From Pontixanthobacter aestiaquae (GTDB lineage Bacteria > Pseudomonadota > Alphaproteobacteria > Sphingomonadales > Sphingomonadaceae): a stretch of 64,000 nt of DNA. The notes beneath the pieces are model-generated. The model made no database searches. It was not told the origin of the DNA and saw only the letters and a program-made list of their open reading frames with translations. This document shows, piece after piece, positions 8,636 through 17,450 of the stretch. Numbering within the stretch: position 1 is the stretch's first letter; each line of letters opens with the position of its first letter. The stretch lies in assembly GCF_009827455.1 (NCBI RefSeq), contig NZ_WTYZ01000001.1, positions 2,795,685-2,859,684 of the forward strand, given 5' to 3'. The position numbers and the translations under genes were made by a program.

Positions 8636-9106
8636 ATGATCCAATCCTTATCTTATCGAGCCTTGGGCAGCTTGACTGCTGTCGGCCTGGCGTTCACTTC
8701 AGTGCCTCTTGCAGCACAGGAAAAAAACAGTCCGGCGAAGCCGGAAGAGCTAGTCCCCGTATGTATGGCAAGGCCGCTGAGCGATGCGCCGCAGGTCAAA
8801 CGCGAGAAGCGCGGCCAGCCTTTCCGTATCCTCACAGTCGAGCGATCAGCAAAATCGCTTGAGGCGAAAGGCTTCCGCCGGGTCGATTGCGGGACCGCAG
8901 ATTTTGCGCGCGCGGACAAGAAGAACGCATGGCGGGACGAGATCTGCGAGCTCGCCAGCACCGGTAATGAGGCTGTCCAGAACCAATTGGAAAAGGCGTA
9001 TGGCGAGCGCCCTGCCGTCTTGTGCGCAAGCGCAGAGATGGCCGCTGGCCAATGGGAGCGAAAAGCCAAACCCAATCCGGCACCAAAACCGAAGGCCGAT
9101 GAGTGA
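8636..9106 (+). CDS. Secreted protein of unknown function, upstream of RHS
   Basis: This 156-residue protein starts with an evident Sec signal peptide (SLTAVGLAFTSVPLAAQ). The mature part has two or three cysteines (VPVCMARPL, RRVDCGTADF, EICELAS, VLCASAEM) and ends in a Lys/Pro-rich tail. I do not recognise the family. It lies 56 bases before the RHS gene in the same direction, so a shared transcript and a role in the export or processing of the RHS protein are possible but unproven. An alternative reading is an independent periplasmic protein. Confidence 0.75.
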   Translation: MIQSLSYRALGSLTAVGLAFTSVPLAAQEKNSPAKPEELVPVCMARPLSDAPQVKREKRGQPFRILTVERSAKSLEAKGFRRVDCGTADFARADKKNAWRDEICELASTGNEAVQNQLEKAYGERPAVLCASAEMAAGQWERKAKPNPAPKPKADE

Positions 9107-9162
9107 TCGAAGGCATTAGCTACGCCGTTTCCTAACACCCCTTTTTTACTTTGAGGCCGTCC

Positions 9163-12100
9163 ATGCGCACCAAGTCACTGTTTCTTTCGACCGCAGCCAT
9201 TTTTCCGGCGATCTTTGTGGCATCGCCTCTGGCGGCGCAGAGTATCACGCTTGATGCGCCGCCCGTCCGGCAGCCGCTCGATGAGAACGGCGTTGATTTA
9301 TCGACCGGTGATATCGTTGTGCCGTCATCGACAGTGGCCATCGGCGGAAGCGATGGCCTTGTTCATACAAGCGTTCGGGTGTCCGATGGTTGGCGGCACA
9401 ATTACATGCTCTCCATCGCGGTTCAGCCAGACGCGGCAGGTGATCTCTATGTTGTCCAACTGGGCGGTAGCACACGCCTGTTTAGAAAGAACGGTAGCAA
9501 TTTTGACCCGGAGGGAGCGGAGCTCGGGACGCTTACGGAAACTTCCAACGAGTTCGTCTATACTGGTCCAGGCGGTGTCGAGTACCGATTTAGCAAGGCG
9601 TTGGTTGCGAACGGTGAGAACTACTACGAGGCTGTCAATGCTGTGGGTACTCAAATAACAACACCAAACGGCTTCAAGACTAGCCTGTCTTATCGACAAG
9701 ATAGCTATCAGCTTGGTGCAATAGGCCAAATGTATACGATCCGCCTTCAGTCGGTAAATAACAACGCCAGCTATCAGCTAAAAATCGACTACGAGGCAGA
9801 AATGCTGGGCACCACAGTCACCGAAGCCGACGCTTGGTATCGGATCGAGCGTGTTACGGCGATCAACAATACCGAAGAATATTGTGATCCGGTAGCTGAC
9901 AATTGTACGCTAACAGAAGCTTGGCCGTATATTGACTATGACATTGAAGTATACGGCTCCAATGGAATCTTGTATGCGAACAATAAGGTTACCGATATCC
10001 TTGGCAGGGAGTCACAGTTTCATACGGATGGGAATAGCAGACTGGTCAAAGTCAAACGTCCTGGCGAAACCACGCCAGGCATGGAAATCGCATGGCAGAA
10101 CGACCGAGTTTCTAGCATCACTCATCAGGGCCAGTACACACGTACCTACACATGGACCGAGGCTAGCGGCGAGTTGACCTCTGTTTCCACTGACTCGCTT
10201 GGCCGTACACGAACCGTCGTCACCGACATCGATGAAGCGGTTGTTCTGAGCGACAAGGATGCGCTGAACAATACCACCAGCTACGCTTATGATAGCGAGG
10301 GTCGTGTCACTGAAGTAACCGCGCCTGAAGGCAACAAAACGCAGATCACCCGCGACGCGCGCGGGCGCGTCACCGAAGTCCGGCAGAAACCCAAAAACGG
10401 TCCGCTCGCCGATATCGTCACTACTTCAACCTATCCCGCGCTTACCAGCGGGACCACCTGCGCCAACGCCGTCACCTGCGACAGTCCGCTATCCACCACC
10501 GACCCGCGCGGTAACACCACCAATTACACGTATGATCCCGTCCATGGCGGCGTTTTGACAGTAGAGCTTCCCGCAGCGGGCACAGGCGAACCGCGTGCCA
10601 CAAGCACGTTCACCTATGCAAGCCAGACCGCCAAGATCAAAAACAGCAGCGGCAATCTGGTGCTCGCCGCTGATCCGATCACCAAGCCGGTTAGCGTTTC
10701 GCGCTGCCGCGTGGGCGCAAGCTGCGCGGGTACGGCGGATGAGCAGGTGATCGCAATCACCTATGACAATACGCAGGCGGAAAACCTTCAGCCCTATCAA
10801 GTTACCGCCAAGGCCGGTGATGGCACGCTCGCGCGGACGGTAACCACCCAATACGACCGTCTCGGCAATGTGCTGACCACGGATGGCCCGCTGGCGGGTG
10901 CGGTCGATGTGGCGCGCAATCACTACGACGATGCCGGGCAGCTTATTGGCAGTGTCTCGCCTGACCCGGACGGCGCAGGATCGCTCAAAAACCTCGCGAC
11001 GCGCATTACTTACAATGATGATGGTCAGGTTACCGTGCGCGAAAGCGGATCTGTGGCCGGACAGACAGAAGCGGATTGGGCCGGGTTCACAGTCGATACC
11101 AAAGCGGTGACCACCTATGATGAATTTGGCCGCGTCGAAACGTCGGCTCAGGTCGCGACCAGCGGGACCACGCAATATTCCATAGCGCAATATAGCTATG
11201 ATTATGCCGGGCGGCTCGAATGCACTGCGCAGCGGATGAATGCGCCAACCACCAGCACCGCACTGCCGGCGGATGCCTGTACGCCGATGACAGCGGGAAC
11301 GCATGGTGATGACCGCATAACGCGCACCTATTACGATGCCGCTGACCGCGTTACCGAGGTATGGTCCGGCGTCGGCACGGCGCTCGCCCAGCAAAGCAGC
11401 GAATATTCCTATACCAACAATGGGGCTGTTCGCTGGATGGAGGATGCGAAAGACAATCGCACGAGTTATTATCAGGATGGGTTCGACCGGAACTATCTGA
11501 TCCGCTATCCTGATCCCGCAAATCCCGGCACATCGCTGGCAACTGACCGCGAACTGGTTACATACGATGCGGCTGGCAATATCCTGTCCCATCGCAGCCG
11601 CCGTAACGAGCTGATCACTTTCACCTATGATGATTTGGGGCGCCTGACGCATAAAAACGTCCCCAATCGCGCTGGCCTTAGCACCACTCATACGCGCGAT
11701 GTCTATTATGGCTATGATCTGACCGGTGCGCTGACCTATGCCAACTTCTCCAGCCCAACTGGTGAAGGTCTAAGCTTCACCTATGATGCACTCGGTCAGC
11801 TAGTCACCGCGACTACCGATCTGGACGGGCAAAGCCGAACGCTAAGCTACCAGTATGATGACGCTGGTCGCCGTACGCGGATTACCCATCCTGACGCTGC
11901 CTATTTCACATATGACTGGGATCACGCAGGCCGCTTCAAACGGCTCAAAGCATCGACCGGCACAAGCCTGGTCACCAATGTCTTTGCTCAGAACGGCACA
12001 CTGCAACGCCGTGTACGCAGCGGAACTGCGCCGCAGGAATTCTTCTATTACGATGCGGCCAAGCGTCTCGATGAAATCTTTATCAACCATTCGGACAACA

Positions 12101-13557
12101 CCAAGGATGTGCGCACCGACTGGTCGTTTAACCCCGCCGGGCAAGTGATTGCAGAGAACATCGACAACAACCAGTTTGCAACGCACGCACTACCAACGGC
12201 CGACATCGACTACACCGCCAACGGCCTCAACCAATATACAGCCGTTGATGGCTTTACGCAGGATTATGACATTAACGGCAATCTCACCGTCAGCCGCCAA
12301 TCCGATGGCATGGGCGGTACGGACTCGACCACCTATATCTATGACACAGAGAACCGCTTGGTCAGTATCAGCGGCACCAGCAATGCAACGCTGACCTATG
12401 ACCCGTTCGGCAGGCTCTACCGCGTCACAGACGGGGTCACCAGTGACACACGGTTCCATTATGACGGCGATGCACTGGTGGGCGAATACAACGCCTCTGG
12501 CGCGCTTCTCGACCGCTATGTGCATGGGGTCAGCGCAGGCGATGATCCGCTCGTATGGTACGAGGGCAGCAGCACTGCGGTGGCGGATGCAAACTTCCTC
12601 TACACCGACCGCAGAGGCTCTGTGATGGCGGTGTTCCAGCGCGATGGCACGATCAAAGCGATCAACACCTATGACGAATACGGCGTCCCGGGACCAAGCG
12701 GCACCGCGCAAAACCTGGGCCGGTTCCGCTACACCGGGCAGACATGGATACCGGAGGCTGGCCTCTACTACTACAAAGCCCGCATGTACTCGCCCACGCT
12801 GGGCCGGTTTATGCAGACGGATCCCATTGGCTATGCCGATGGGATGAATTTGTACGCTTATGTTGGCAATGATCCAGTGAACTTTGTCGATCCGACGGGC
12901 ACGGTCGGTGAACAGGGTGTTGATCCAAATGCGCTTAACAGTGGGCCGATAATTGTCACTGCGCCTGGAAGTGGTTGCAGGGGTGGTGGCGGTATCTTAG
13001 TGTACCGTCCGGGTTGGGGCGACTACTCATGCGCTGATAGAGAAAGTATCAGTGGAGACTCGTTGTCACTGGAATTGGGGCTGTTTCAGGGTGGTGATGG
13101 AGCTGGCGGCGAGATTGTCGTCAATGGTTACACGAAATCTCGCCCTATAGATCGATTGAAGAAATCTCTGGGCGCTGACCCTTGCTCTATATTCTCAAGT
13201 GGATTGGCTAGCGAGGGCTTTGCTCCTTATCCGATTTCAACAGCGTCGTTGGCTTCATCGGTTGCGCACGCTATAGCGATGCATAATGGGAGCCGCCCAG
13301 GTAAAAGCGAATTCTCCAAAAAGTTTCTCAACCCAAAAAATTTGGCAGGAGCAATATCGGTGGCAGTGCAGGGTAATCCTATTGGAGATCTAACCGGCGC
13401 TCGATACTATACAGTGAATGTAGGTACAGAGGTTGGCTATGATGCCAAAAATTCTGGCTATACTAATTATTTAACTGTTATCGTAAGAAAGGTCGATGGA
13501 GTGGGCATCATTGGAACCGCGTTTCCAGGATGCAGCCCGATCATACTTGATCTATGA
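9163..13557 (+). CDS. RHS/YD-repeat polymorphic toxin with variable C-terminal tip
   Basis: This 1464-residue protein has a Sec signal peptide (KSLFLSTAAIFPAIFVASPLAAQ). Many YD repeats form the RHS shell (YAYDSEGRVTEV, FTYDDLGRLTHK, YQYDDAGRRTRI). The hallmark core is [20 protein letters not shown], then [18 protein letters not shown], ending at NDPVNFVDPTG near residue 1246. The last 218 residues are the variable tip. They carry IVVNG/IIVTAP motifs and then HAIAMH, SEFSKKF and IGTAFPG. I read this pattern as resembling BECR/EndoU-like ribonuclease toxins, which is inference. I prefer the ATG at 9163 to an upstream TTG because it opens the signal peptide. The stop overlaps the next gene as ATGA, typical of a toxin-immunity pair. 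Confidence 0.93.
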   Translation: MRTKSLFLSTAAIFPAIFVASPLAAQSITLDAPPVRQPLDENGVDLSTGDIVVPSSTVAIGGSDGLVHTSVRVSDGWRHNYMLSIAVQPDAAGDLYVVQLGGSTRLFRKNGSNFDPEGAELGTLTETSNEFVYTGPGGVEYRFSKALVANGENYYEAVNAVGTQITTPNGFKTSLSYRQDSYQLGAIGQMYTIRLQSVNNNASYQLKIDYEAEMLGTTVTEADAWYRIERVTAINNTEEYCDPVADNCTLTEAWPYIDYDIEVYGSNGILYANNKVTDILGRESQFHTDGNSRLVKVKRPGETTPGMEIAWQNDRVSSITHQGQYTRTYTWTEASGELTSVSTDSLGRTRTVVTDIDEAVVLSDKDALNNTTSYAYDSEGRVTEVTAPEGNKTQITRDARGRVTEVRQKPKNGPLADIVTTSTYPALTSGTTCANAVTCDSPLSTTDPRGNTTNYTYDPVHGGVLTVELPAAGTGEPRATSTFTYASQTAKIKNSSGNLVLAADPITKPVSVSRCRVGASCAGTADEQVIAITYDNTQAENLQPYQVTAKAGDGTLARTVTTQYDRLGNVLTTDGPLAGAVDVARNHYDDAGQLIGSVSPDPDGAGSLKNLATRITYNDDGQVTVRESGSVAGQTEADWAGFTVDTKAVTTYDEFGRVETSAQVATSGTTQYSIAQYSYDYAGRLECTAQRMNAPTTSTALPADACTPMTAGTHGDDRITRTYYDAADRVTEVWSGVGTALAQQSSEYSYTNNGAVRWMEDAKDNRTSYYQDGFDRNYLIRYPDPANPGTSLATDRELVTYDAAGNILSHRSRRNELITFTYDDLGRLTHKNVPNRAGLSTTHTRDVYYGYDLTGALTYANFSSPTGEGLSFTYDALGQLVTATTDLDGQSRTLSYQYDDAGRRTRITHPDAAYFTYDWDHAGRFKRLKASTGTSLVTNVFAQNGTLQRRVRSGTAPQEFFYYDAAKRLDEIFINHSDNTKDVRTDWSFNPAGQVIAENIDNNQFATHALPTADIDYTANGLNQYTAVDGFTQDYDINGNLTVSRQSDGMGGTDSTTYIYDTENRLVSISGTSNATLTYDPFGRLYRVTDGVTSDTRFHYDGDALVGEYNASGALLDRYVHGVSAGDDPLVWYEGSSTAVADANFLYTDRRGSVMAVFQRDGTIKAINTYDEYGVPGPSGTAQNLGRFRYTGQTWIPEAGLYYYKARMYSPTLGRFMQTDPIGYADGMNLYAYVGNDPVNFVDPTGTVGEQGVDPNALNSGPIIVTAPGSGCRGGGGILVYRPGWGDYSCADRESISGDSLSLELGLFQGGDGAGGEIVVNGYTKSRPIDRLKKSLGADPCSIFSSGLASEGFAPYPISTASLASSVAHAIAMHNGSRPGKSEFSKKFLNPKNLAGAISVAVQGNPIGDLTGARYYTVNVGTEVGYDAKNSGYTNYLTVIVRKVDGVGIIGTAFPGCSPIILDL
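12106..12900 (+). repeat. RHS core direct repeat, copy 1 (inside the full-length RHS gene)
   Basis: This segment, from the codons for DVRTDWSFN to DPTG, is repeated almost base for base at 14063-14857, an offset of 1957 bases. Identity is near complete over most of the length and drops in the last 60 or so bases before the tip. Such repeats let a full-length RHS gene swap its tip by homologous recombination. Confidence 0.93.
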
Positions 13558-14006
13558 ACCTTCAATTTACTTTTATTCCGAACACGATATCAGTGGCCTA
13601 TGATCAGCGCCTCTACTGCTTGCCGCAAGGTGCAGAGAAAGAGCCTTCATGTCAGGTAGAGCTCTCAATAAAAAATTTCAGATTTGTTGAAGACTTTGAA
13701 AACGCATACATTGCATATATTCATCTTATGGCAGTCTATAGGCATTTAGAGGACAAAAAATTGAGAGTCTTTTCACTTAAGTACGATCCAGTTTTCGATG
13801 TATATTATAATGGATGCGAAGTGATTCTTAAACGGAAACGCTTTGTTGCACGCTTTGAGCATTCAGTCATTCTAGAGGCGATTATGTACCTAGTGGATAA
13901 TATTTCGGAGGCGGTGAAGTCGAATGCAAAATCTCTAGCAGAGTCCCTTGAACTCGAAGTTGAGAAAGCTGTCAATTTCTACAATGGAATCAAGTATGCC
14001 GTATAG
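13554..14006 (+). CDS. Putative immunity protein of the RHS tip
   Basis: This 150-residue cytoplasmic-looking protein has no signal peptide and no membrane segment. Its ATG overlaps the RHS stop (ATGA). The region is visibly richer in A and T than the RHS core, as is common for tip-immunity modules acquired by transfer. The sequence (FRFVEDFENAYIAYIHLMAV, VFDVYYNGCEVIL) is not one I recognise. The immunity role is inferred only from its position directly after the toxin tip. A soluble immunity protein would suit a cytoplasmic target, such as the ribonuclease I suspect in the tip. Confidence 0.72.
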   Translation: MNLQFTFIPNTISVAYDQRLYCLPQGAEKEPSCQVELSIKNFRFVEDFENAYIAYIHLMAVYRHLEDKKLRVFSLKYDPVFDVYYNGCEVILKRKRFVARFEHSVILEAIMYLVDNISEAVKSNAKSLAESLELEVEKAVNFYNGIKYAV

Positions 14007-14032
14007 ACTAAGTCACTTGCCTTCATGCTTGC

Positions 14033-15493
14033 TTGTTCACAATCGCTACAGGCACCGCCCATGATGTGCGCACCGACTGGACGTTTAACCCCGCCGGGCA
14101 AGTGATTGCAGAGAACATCGACAACAACCAGTTTGCAACGCACGCACTACCAACGGCCGACATCGACTACACCGCCAACGGCCTCAACCAATATACAGCC
14201 GTTGATGGCTTTACGCAGGATTATGACATTAACGGCAATCTCACCGTCAGCCGCCAATCCGATGGCATGGGCGGTACGGACTCGACCACCTATATCTATG
14301 ACACAGAGAACCGCTTGGTCAGTATCAGCGGCACCAGCAATGCAACGCTGACCTATGACCCGTTCGGCAGGCTCTACCGCGTCACAGACGGGGTCACCAG
14401 TGACACACGGTTCCATTATGACGGCGATGCACTGGTGGGCGAATACAACGCCTCTGGCGCGCTTCTCGACCGCTATGTGCATGGGGTCAGCGCAGGCGAT
14501 GATCCGCTCGTATGGTACGAGGGCAGCAGCACTGCGGTGGCGGATGCAAACTTCCTCTACACCGACCGCAGAGGCTCTGTGATGGCGGTGTTCCAGCGCG
14601 ATGGCACGATCAAGGCGATCAACACCTATGACGAATACGGCGTTCCGGGACCAAGCGGCACCGCGCAGAATTTGGGCCGGTTCCGCTACACCGGGCAAAC
14701 ATGGATACCGGAGGCTGGGCTCTACTATTACAAAGCCCGCATGTACTCGCCCACGCTGGGCCGGTTTATGCAGACTGATCCGATTGGCTATGCCGATGGG
14801 ATGAATATGTACGCCTATGTGGGCAATGATCCGGTGAACTTCATCGATCCAACTGGCCTAAGCGAGGACGACTGCCCACCAAACGATCAAGAATGTCGTG
14901 ATCGAGAGGGAGATCGGTACTGGGAAGTTATCGCGATACGGAAAGAACTTCAGTTACGAGAAAGGGCATACGGCGGCGTTTTCTACGGTGTCCGCATAAA
15001 CGGTCCTGGTGTATACTATCCTAGGCCTGGCTTTGAGTTGATAGTCACTACGTTGGAAGAAGTATATGGGCCAGTGGATGACTTCATTACAGACACGAAC
15101 CCATTAATACCTGGGTCTGACGGCTGCAGTATCGCTGGAAAGGCGGCTGGATCTGCAAGTGCTTTTCTAGAAGGTGTCGCGGATTTTGCAGGGTCGGGAG
15201 CCGACTTAGGACTCGGCGCGATTGTGCTAACGAGAGGCGCGGTTCCTCCGCAAGTTTATGCCGCAACGGCAATCGCTGAAGGCGTCGCTATCTTCTCCGA
15301 TTTTGCGTCCGTTGCTCTAGATGGAGCAGCTGGTAATGACACAGAAGCTGGCTTAGAGCGAGCAACGCAAAACTTAATGCCAGGACGGCAAATAGCGACA
15401 CGACTTGGAGCAGACGAAGATTCTGGCGCAGCCGCTGCTAGGGCAGCTGGCCAACAACCGAACACAGCGCCTCGACGACGGTGCAGGTTTTAA
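14033..15493 (+). CDS. Orphan RHS core-plus-tip cassette without a proper start
   Basis: The frame (486 aa from a TTG) starts abruptly inside the RHS core. It repeats the core of the preceding RHS protein through DPTG (residue 275) and then carries an unrelated tip of about 210 residues. There is no signal peptide, ATG or Shine-Dalgarno, so it is probably silent and serves as a donor that can replace the tip of the full-length gene. The tip holds a long Gly/Ala-rich hydrophobic stretch ([20 protein letters not shown] and on to about residue 420), which suggests a membrane-acting or translocation segment, and it ends in Arg-rich RRRCRF. The toxin class is unknown. Confidence 0.8.
   Translation: MFTIATGTAHDVRTDWTFNPAGQVIAENIDNNQFATHALPTADIDYTANGLNQYTAVDGFTQDYDINGNLTVSRQSDGMGGTDSTTYIYDTENRLVSISGTSNATLTYDPFGRLYRVTDGVTSDTRFHYDGDALVGEYNASGALLDRYVHGVSAGDDPLVWYEGSSTAVADANFLYTDRRGSVMAVFQRDGTIKAINTYDEYGVPGPSGTAQNLGRFRYTGQTWIPEAGLYYYKARMYSPTLGRFMQTDPIGYADGMNMYAYVGNDPVNFIDPTGLSEDDCPPNDQECRDREGDRYWEVIAIRKELQLRERAYGGVFYGVRINGPGVYYPRPGFELIVTTLEEVYGPVDDFITDTNPLIPGSDGCSIAGKAAGSASAFLEGVADFAGSGADLGLGAIVLTRGAVPPQVYAATAIAEGVAIFSDFASVALDGAAGNDTEAGLERATQNLMPGRQIATRLGADEDSGAAAARAAGQQPNTAPRRRCRF
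14063..14857 (+). repeat. RHS core direct repeat, copy 2 (orphan cassette)
   Basis: This is the second copy of the RHS core segment at 12106-12900. It is preceded by about 55 bases after the first immunity gene. The first divergent base is at the DVRTDW(S/T)F codon, and the copies diverge again over the final codons before DPTG. Confidence 0.93.
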
Positions 15494-15520
15494 ACCAAAA
15501 TATTTATTCTGGTGAGTATC

Positions 15521-15772
15521 ATGAAAAATCTAGCAATTATTGGAATGCTATTATCAATATTCATGCCTATTTCTCAATATTTCGATATGCCAGTTATTAG
15601 CTATTTTCTTTCAGGTCTGTGCGCAATGATTTTCATATATGGAGTTTGGCATTATTGGCCCATAGGTCGCCTAGATAGAGAAAGACTCGGGTTTAATATT
15701 TATTACTATTTCGTAGCAGCATGGTTTATTTGCGGGATTATTTCAACATATATTGATGTAGGGGCGCTTTGA
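15521..15772 (+). CDS. Small membrane protein, candidate immunity for the orphan tip
   Basis: The predicted product of 83 residues has about three hydrophobic segments (LAIIGMLLSIFMPI, VISYFLSGLCAMIFIYGVW, IYYYFVAAWFICGIISTYI). I use the ATG at 15521, with GGTGAG shortly upstream, rather than a GTG nine bases earlier. The gene is AT-rich compared with the neighbouring core. It follows the orphan RHS cassette by 27 bases, the position of an immunity gene. An integral membrane immunity protein fits a pore-forming or membrane-targeted tip. This is inference, since no family is recognised. Confidence 0.65.
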   Translation: MKNLAIIGMLLSIFMPISQYFDMPVISYFLSGLCAMIFIYGVWHYWPIGRLDRERLGFNIYYYFVAAWFICGIISTYIDVGAL

Positions 15773-16104
15773 GGCGAATTCGTGGTAAATGTGAGATTCG
15801 AGTTTTGCAAGGGCGGTTGATAGTGGATGCAATATAACGGGCGAAATTAGCGCTGAAACGCGTTATCGATACGACAGTCCATTGTCAGGCTTTGCTCTTC
15901 AGATTCCGTTGGCCTCCCAGCGCTTCCCTGCTTGACACTGCAGCGCGATATTTACTGTGCTAGTCTAGTCGTGGTCCTATAACCCGCCATCCGGCTCGGT
16001 AGCGCACGCAACGATGCTAACTACATACACGCCGACGGTCATAGCCAGCGTGATAGGGGCAAGGAAAAAACGGAACGATTACTGAGATTCGCCCTCAAGA
16101 GGCG
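15773..16104. other. Intergenic region between RHS and T4SS loci
   Basis: This stretch of about 330 bases separates the plus-strand RHS locus from the end of the minus-strand virB operon. No clear terminator is visible. The only item of note is a tiny minus-strand frame with a lipobox (15977-16042), listed separately. Confidence 0.5.
15977..16042 (-). CDS. Tiny lipoprotein-like frame, possible VirB7-type candidate
   Basis: From an ATG at 16042 the minus strand encodes 21 residues (MTVGVYVVSIVACATEPDGG, then L). The frame is open a further 13 codons upstream, with an Arg and a hydrophobic stretch (FRFFLAPITLA) but no ATG. SIVAC is a plausible lipobox, followed by a short hydrophilic tail. VirB7 proteins are small lipoproteins, and none is otherwise seen in this operon. 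The frame lies downstream of virB2 in the same direction. The absence of a Shine-Dalgarno and its small size make this a weak call; it may be chance. Confidence 0.25.
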   Translation of the reverse strand: MTVGVYVVSIVACATEPDGGL

Positions 16105-16476
16105 CTACCGATCATCACGAACTGACGCGCCGCCATATGGATTGTAATCCGACTGCGGCAACTCCTCGCGCGGACCAAGCTCTTCATTCTCGATCTGCGC
16201 AACCGGAAGCTGCACTGGCTCGCTAGACCTCAGCCCCATCAGGGCGGCAGCAATTGTCGGTGCGCCTAGCAGCAAAAAGCATCCCAACACCACGCGCAAA
16301 CCTTCGCGCACCGCAAGCCGCCCGCTCAGCAGCATCAGCCCAACATAGGCCACCGCAAGAACGCACAGCCCAATCGCAACACTACCAAGCAGCGTTCCGG
16401 TCAGCCAGTCCACAGCGTTTTGGAGTGCATTCGTCCCGGATGGTTCGAACAGTGACGCAGAGAATACCGCCAGCAT
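16105..16476 (-). CDS. virB2: VirB2-like (TrbC/VirB2 family) pilin subunit
   Basis: This 123-residue protein has two hydrophobic helices (about 27-50 and 60-80: LLGSVAIGLCVLAVAYVGLM and LRVVLGCFLLLGAPTIAAAL) joined by a short basic loop (SGRLAVREG), the layout of VirB2/TrbC pilins. The C-terminal 40 residues are acidic and proline-rich, which is longer than usual. It is the last gene of the virB operon, whereas virB2 normally stands before virB3. It lies 3 bases after virB11. The assignment rests on topology and context. Confidence 0.78.
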   Translation of the reverse strand: MLAVFSASLFEPSGTNALQNAVDWLTGTLLGSVAIGLCVLAVAYVGLMLLSGRLAVREGLRVVLGCFLLLGAPTIAAALMGLRSSEPVQLPVAQIENEELGPREELPQSDYNPYGGASVRDDR

Positions 16477-16479
16477 ATT

Positions 16480-17448
16480 CTACTCTGCCGCCAATATCTG
16501 CGAGACACGGCGCTTGCCTTCGCGCCGTTCAAGCTGGACGAACACATCAATGCTCTCGCGTACATAGTGACGCACATCATCGCGCGAAAGGCGAGAGCCG
16601 GTTTGTAGAACGAGCAACGCAAGCTGCTCGATAGCGCGCTGCGGTGTGTCGGCGTGGATGGTTGTAACCGAGCCAGGGTGGCCGGTGTTCACGGCACGCA
16701 GAAAGGTGAACGCCTCGCTGCCACGTAGCTCGCCCAGAATTATCCGATCAGGGCGCATACGAAGGGCTGCGATTAGCAGATCCTCAGCACTGACATCCGC
16801 CTCGCCCATTTGCCCGCGTGCCGCGATCATACCTACGGCATTGCGATGTGCGAGTTTAAGTTCCTCGGTGTCTTCAATCAGGATCAGGCGTTCGTTGGCG
16901 GGTATCTCCGCCAGCAAGCCGTTGAGGAAGGTCGTCTTGCCGGTAGAGGTGCCGCCTGAGATCAGGATATTGCGCCGGTTCACGACCGCGCTGCGAAGAA
17001 ACTCGACCGCCTCTGTACCGCCGAGCGTTTGATACGTCCGCTCTCGGTCGATCGCGGCCTTGCCGGCTTCCAATTGCAGAAAGGCCTCTCCATCCCCCCA
17101 ATCTTTGAGCGACATATTCGACGCGACATGCCGCCGGATTGCAATTGCATGGCCTGCTCTGGTCGCAGGCGGGGCAATGATTTGCACGCGCGATCCATCC
17201 GGTAGCGAAGCTGAGAGCAGCGGTTGATTGCGGTTGATACCTTGCGAGTTTGCCGCTGCGATCTGCCGCGACAAGCGCCCGAGCATTTGCTCGTTGAGTG
17301 TCTCGATTGTCTCGACCGTGATGCCTCCACCAATCGACTCAATCCAGACCTCGCACGGCCGATTGATGAAAATGTCGGTTACGTCGTCCCGCGCCAGAAC
17401 GGGTGCGAGCGGCGCAAGAAAGCTGTCAAGATAGTACCCGGCCTCCAC
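16480..17448 (-). CDS. virB11: VirB11-type secretion ATPase
   Basis: This is a hexameric traffic ATPase of the type IV secretion system (322 aa). The N-terminal domain contains VTDIFINRPCEVWIE. The C-terminal RecA-like domain has Walker A GGTSTGKTTFLN near residue 165, an Asp box (LILIEDTEELKL), Walker B (RPDRIILGELRGSEAF) and the His box (GHPGSVTTIHA). The start at 17448 follows the virB10 stop by 2 bases. It probably drives pilus assembly and substrate translocation at the inner membrane together with VirB4. Confidence 0.95.
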   Translation of the reverse strand: MEAGYYLDSFLAPLAPVLARDDVTDIFINRPCEVWIESIGGGITVETIETLNEQMLGRLSRQIAAANSQGINRNQPLLSASLPDGSRVQIIAPPATRAGHAIAIRRHVASNMSLKDWGDGEAFLQLEAGKAAIDRERTYQTLGGTEAVEFLRSAVVNRRNILISGGTSTGKTTFLNGLLAEIPANERLILIEDTEELKLAHRNAVGMIAARGQMGEADVSAEDLLIAALRMRPDRIILGELRGSEAFTFLRAVNTGHPGSVTTIHADTPQRAIEQLALLVLQTGSRLSRDDVRHYVRESIDVFVQLERREGKRRVSQILAAE

Positions 17449-17450
17449 AA

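Noticed and set aside
10489..11691. 400-codon open frame on the minus strand inside the RHS gene
   Set aside because: It is a shadow of the GC-rich RHS coding sequence, with no ribosome binding site and low-complexity Ile/Arg/Gly-rich product.
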